In this document: in pieces, positions 5,852 through 7,615 of the stretch
Position numbering within the stretch: position 1 is the stretch's first letter
How the letters are laid out: each line of letters opens with the position of its first letter
Assembly: GCA_947071365.1 (NCBI GenBank)
Contig: CAMTFT010000067.1
Span: 1 to 7,615, forward strand
DNA: 7,615 bases
Origin: an uncultured bacterium
Lineage (GTDB): Bacteria; Bacillota; Clostridia; Lachnospirales; Lachnospiraceae
Reading direction: 5' to 3'
Made by a program: the position numbers and the translations under genes
The notes under the pieces: model-generated
Database searches by the model: none
What the model was told of the DNA's origin: nothing
Seen by the model: the letters and a program-made list of their open reading frames with translations, nothing else

Positions 5852-5885
5852 GGAATTACTTTGCTCTGTTCTCATAAGGCTCCAG
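5852..5885 (-). pseudogene. Diverged copy of the last ten codons of pyrG
   Basis: This 34-nt stretch matches 5919-5952, which spans the 3' end and stop of pyrG, at 25 of 34 positions. Read on the minus strand it encodes LEPYENRAK-stop, against [13 protein letters not shown] in pyrG, and both stops are followed by TTCC. It lies 67 bp downstream of the real stop. Upstream of the matching part the frame is not open, so it is a fragment. It may be a relic of a replaced or duplicated pyrG end. It also overlaps a short inverted repeat, CTCCAGT/ACTGGAG (5880-5894). Confidence 0.45.
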
Positions 5886-5922
5886 TTACTGGAGGTCGGC
5901 ATCCTACGTTCGAACTGCGGAA

Positions 5923-7539
5923 TTACTTCGTCCTGCTATCGCGAAGCTCCAGCGCAGCTTTCACGAAACCGCGGAACAGCGGATGCGGCCGGTTCGGGCG
6001 GGATTTCAGCTCAGGGTGTGCCTGGGTCGCAAGGAAGAACGGATGGTTTTTCAGCTCGATCATCTCAACGATACGGCCGTCCGGGGAAAGGCCGGACAGT
6101 GTCATGCCGTTGTCTGTCAGAACTTTGCGGTAGTCATTGTTGACCTCGTAGCGGTGCCTGTGGCGTTCGTGAATTTCCTCCTCGCCGTAAAGCTCATAGG
6201 CCTTTGTGGTCTTGTCCAGAATACACGGGTAAGAGCCGAGGCGAAGCGTTCCGCCGATATCCTCTACGCCGTTCTGATCCGGCAGGAGCGCGATAACGGG
6301 ATGCGGAGTCTGCGGGTCCAGCTCAATGCTGTGGGCCTTTTCGAGACCGGCAACGTCCCGGGCGTATTCCACGATAGCGAGCTGCATTCCGAGACAGAGT
6401 CCAAGAAACGGGATGTTATTTAAGCGCGCATAACGGATTGCCTCAATTTTACCTTCGATACCGCGGTCGCCAAAACCGCCGGGCACAAGGATGCCGTCCA
6501 TGCCGGAGAGAAGCTCTTCGGCATTTTCTTCCGTCACATCTTCAGAATTGATCCAGTGCAGGTTGACTACGGCGCGGCTGGCGATACCGCCGTGCTTTAG
6601 CGCTTCCACGACGCTGATATACGCATCGTGGAGCTGGATGTATTTTCCCACCAGAGCAATGTCTACCTCCCGTGTCGGTGTACGCAGAGCTTCCACCATA
6701 GCTTTCCAGTCCTCCAGATCCGGTTCGGGACAGTCAAGGTGCAAACATTCGCAGGCCACCTGGGCGAGATTTTCACGCTCCATGGCAAGGGGCGCTTCGT
6801 AGAGATATTCCACGTCAAGATTTTGCAGGACGTGAGTGCTGGGTACGTTGCAGAACAGTGCGATCTTATCCTTGAGGGATTGATCCAGCGGATACTCCGA
6901 GCGGCAGACGATGATATCCGGCCATATTCCCATGCTTTGCAGCTCCTTTACGCTGGCCTGGGTCGGCTTCGTCTTCATCTCACCGGAAGCCTTCAAATAG
7001 GGGATCAGTGTAACGTGGATCAGGATCGCGTTCTCATGTCCGATGTCATGCTGGAACTGGCGGATGGCCTCAAGAAACGGCTGGCTTTCGATATCGCCCA
7101 CCGTACCGCCCACTTCGATGATCGCGATCTGCGTTTCATCTGTCGTATAGTCACGGTAAAATCGGCTCTTGATCTCATTTGTAATATGCGGGATGACCTG
7201 AACAGTGCCTCCGCCGTAATCGCCCCGGCGCTCCTTGTGGAGGACGGACCAGTAGATTTTTCCCGTGGTCACGTTGGAATTTTTGTTCAGGCTCTCATCG
7301 ATGAAGCGTTCATAGTGTCCCAGATCCAGATCCGTTTCAGCACCGTCGTCCGTGACAAAGACCTCCCCGTGCTGGATGGGATTCATCGTGCCGGGGTCGA
7401 TATTGATATAGGGATCAAATTTCTGCATAGTCACCCTGTAGCCTCTCGCCTTGAGAAGTCGGCCGAGGGATGCCGCGGTGATTCCCTTGCCGAGCCCGGA
7501 AACAACACCGCCTGTTACAAATACGTACTTTACTGGCAT
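5923..7539 (-). CDS. pyrG: CTP synthase (glutamine-hydrolysing)
   Basis: A complete 538-residue enzyme that aminates UTP to CTP using ATP and glutamine-derived ammonia. The N-terminal synthetase domain (about 1-270) has [12 protein letters not shown] (P-loop, Lys18), [27 protein letters not shown] (Asp72) and Glu142 in [11 protein letters not shown]. The C-terminal class I glutamine amidotransferase domain (about 290-535) has PGGFGDRG, nucleophile Cys382 in GLCLGMQ, and His508/Glu510 in QAHPE. AGGAGG (plus-strand CCTCCT at 7547-7552) lies 7 nt before the ATG at 7539. It is convergent with ptsI and unrelated to it in pathway. A terminator-like hairpin in the leader suggests attenuation control, as is known for pyrG in Firmicutes. 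Confidence 0.98.
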   Translation of the reverse strand: MPVKYVFVTGGVVSGLGKGITAASLGRLLKARGYRVTMQKFDPYINIDPGTMNPIQHGEVFVTDDGAETDLDLGHYERFIDESLNKNSNVTTGKIYWSVLHKERRGDYGGGTVQVIPHITNEIKSRFYRDYTTDETQIAIIEVGGTVGDIESQPFLEAIRQFQHDIGHENAILIHVTLIPYLKASGEMKTKPTQASVKELQSMGIWPDIIVCRSEYPLDQSLKDKIALFCNVPSTHVLQNLDVEYLYEAPLAMERENLAQVACECLHLDCPEPDLEDWKAMVEALRTPTREVDIALVGKYIQLHDAYISVVEALKHGGIASRAVVNLHWINSEDVTEENAEELLSGMDGILVPGGFGDRGIEGKIEAIRYARLNNIPFLGLCLGMQLAIVEYARDVAGLEKAHSIELDPQTPHPVIALLPDQNGVEDIGGTLRLGSYPCILDKTTKAYELYGEEEIHERHRHRYEVNNDYRKVLTDNGMTLSGLSPDGRIVEMIELKNHPFFLATQAHPELKSRPNRPHPLFRGFVKAALELRDSRTK

Positions 7540-7553
7540 AGCGATTCCTCCTG

Positions 7554-7604
7554 AAAAAAGAATACAGAAGACAGCCTGGCCGCCTTTGGCCCGGTCGTCT
7601 TCTG
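7554..7604 (-). terminator. Terminator-like hairpin in the pyrG leader (possible attenuator)
   Basis: On the minus strand the arm at 7604-7588 pairs with 7581-7565 over 17 positions (two mismatches, one G-U), including the perfect CAGAAGAC/GTCTTCTG base and GGCC/GGCC top, with a 6-nt loop. The stem is followed by TATTC and six T residues (7559-7554), then the pyrG ribosome site. It therefore reads as an intrinsic terminator lying upstream of, and pointing into, pyrG. It could be a CTP-responsive attenuator or the terminator of a gene beyond the right edge. Confidence 0.7.
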
Positions 7605-7608
7605 CAAT

Positions 7609-7614
7609 ATTGTA
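7609..7614 (-). promoter_or_regulatory. Possible -10 box for pyrG
   Basis: TACAAT on the minus strand is one mismatch from TATAAT. A start 6-7 nt downstream (about 7602-7603) would put the transcript's 5' end almost exactly at the base of the leader hairpin. The -35 region falls outside the window, so the call cannot be completed. Confidence 0.3.
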
Positions 7615-7615
7615 A

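Noticed and set aside
6628..7554. 308-codon plus-strand open frame opposite pyrG
   Set aside because: It lies entirely antisense to the unmistakable CTP synthase, has no ribosome site or recognisable motif, and its composition is what a GC-biased complementary frame gives.

Overview
The window looks like chromosomal DNA from an anaerobic, low-to-moderate GC Firmicute, most likely Lachnospiraceae (Clostridium cluster XIVa). The reasons are strong AGGAGG-type ribosome sites, a Gram-positive-style CTP synthase, codon choice, and the pairing of ptsH and ptsI with an L-pentulose-phosphate operon. The family assignment is inference; no rRNA or other phylogenetic marker is present.

Layout: bases 34-2716 are a plus-strand catabolic cluster. 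It holds an L-ribulose-5-phosphate 3-epimerase (UlaE/SgaU type), an uncharacterised 348-residue cytosolic protein that reads as a seven-bladed beta-propeller, and an L-ribulose-5-phosphate 4-epimerase (UlaF/AraD type). The two epimerases together would convert L-xylulose-5-P to L-ribulose-5-P and then to D-xylulose-5-P, the last steps of L-ascorbate, L-xylulose or L-lyxose use. The propeller gene sits between them and is the most likely undescribed component. The usual ula partners (PTS transporter, UlaG lactonase, UlaD decarboxylase) are not in the window and could lie to the left.

Bases 2717-2947 are a 231-bp gap holding a perfect 27-bp-arm palindrome without a T-tract. A 16-nt direct repeat brackets it, and the second repeat copy contains the start of a possible 10-codon leader ORF coupled to the next gene. 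Then come a HAD phosphatase (2948-3667) and the general PTS genes ptsH (3711-3968) and ptsI (4069-5682). A near-consensus sigma-A-type promoter overlaps the end of the HAD gene and should drive ptsHI separately. This HPr keeps the phospho-accepting His15 but has Gln where Ser46 should be. The Enzyme I keeps all its catalytic residues but is short at the C-terminus.

Bases 5683-5922 separate ptsI from the convergent pyrG. They hold three degenerate copies of a ~32-bp repeat, a likely bidirectional terminator, and a diverged second copy of the last ten codons of pyrG. pyrG (CTP synthase, minus strand, 5923-7539) is complete. Just upstream of its ribosome site is a terminator-like hairpin reading toward the gene, with a possible -10 box at its base, which suggests leader attenuation. 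The right edge of the window cuts this promoter.

No tRNA, rRNA, CRISPR array, transposase or recognisable prophage gene was found.
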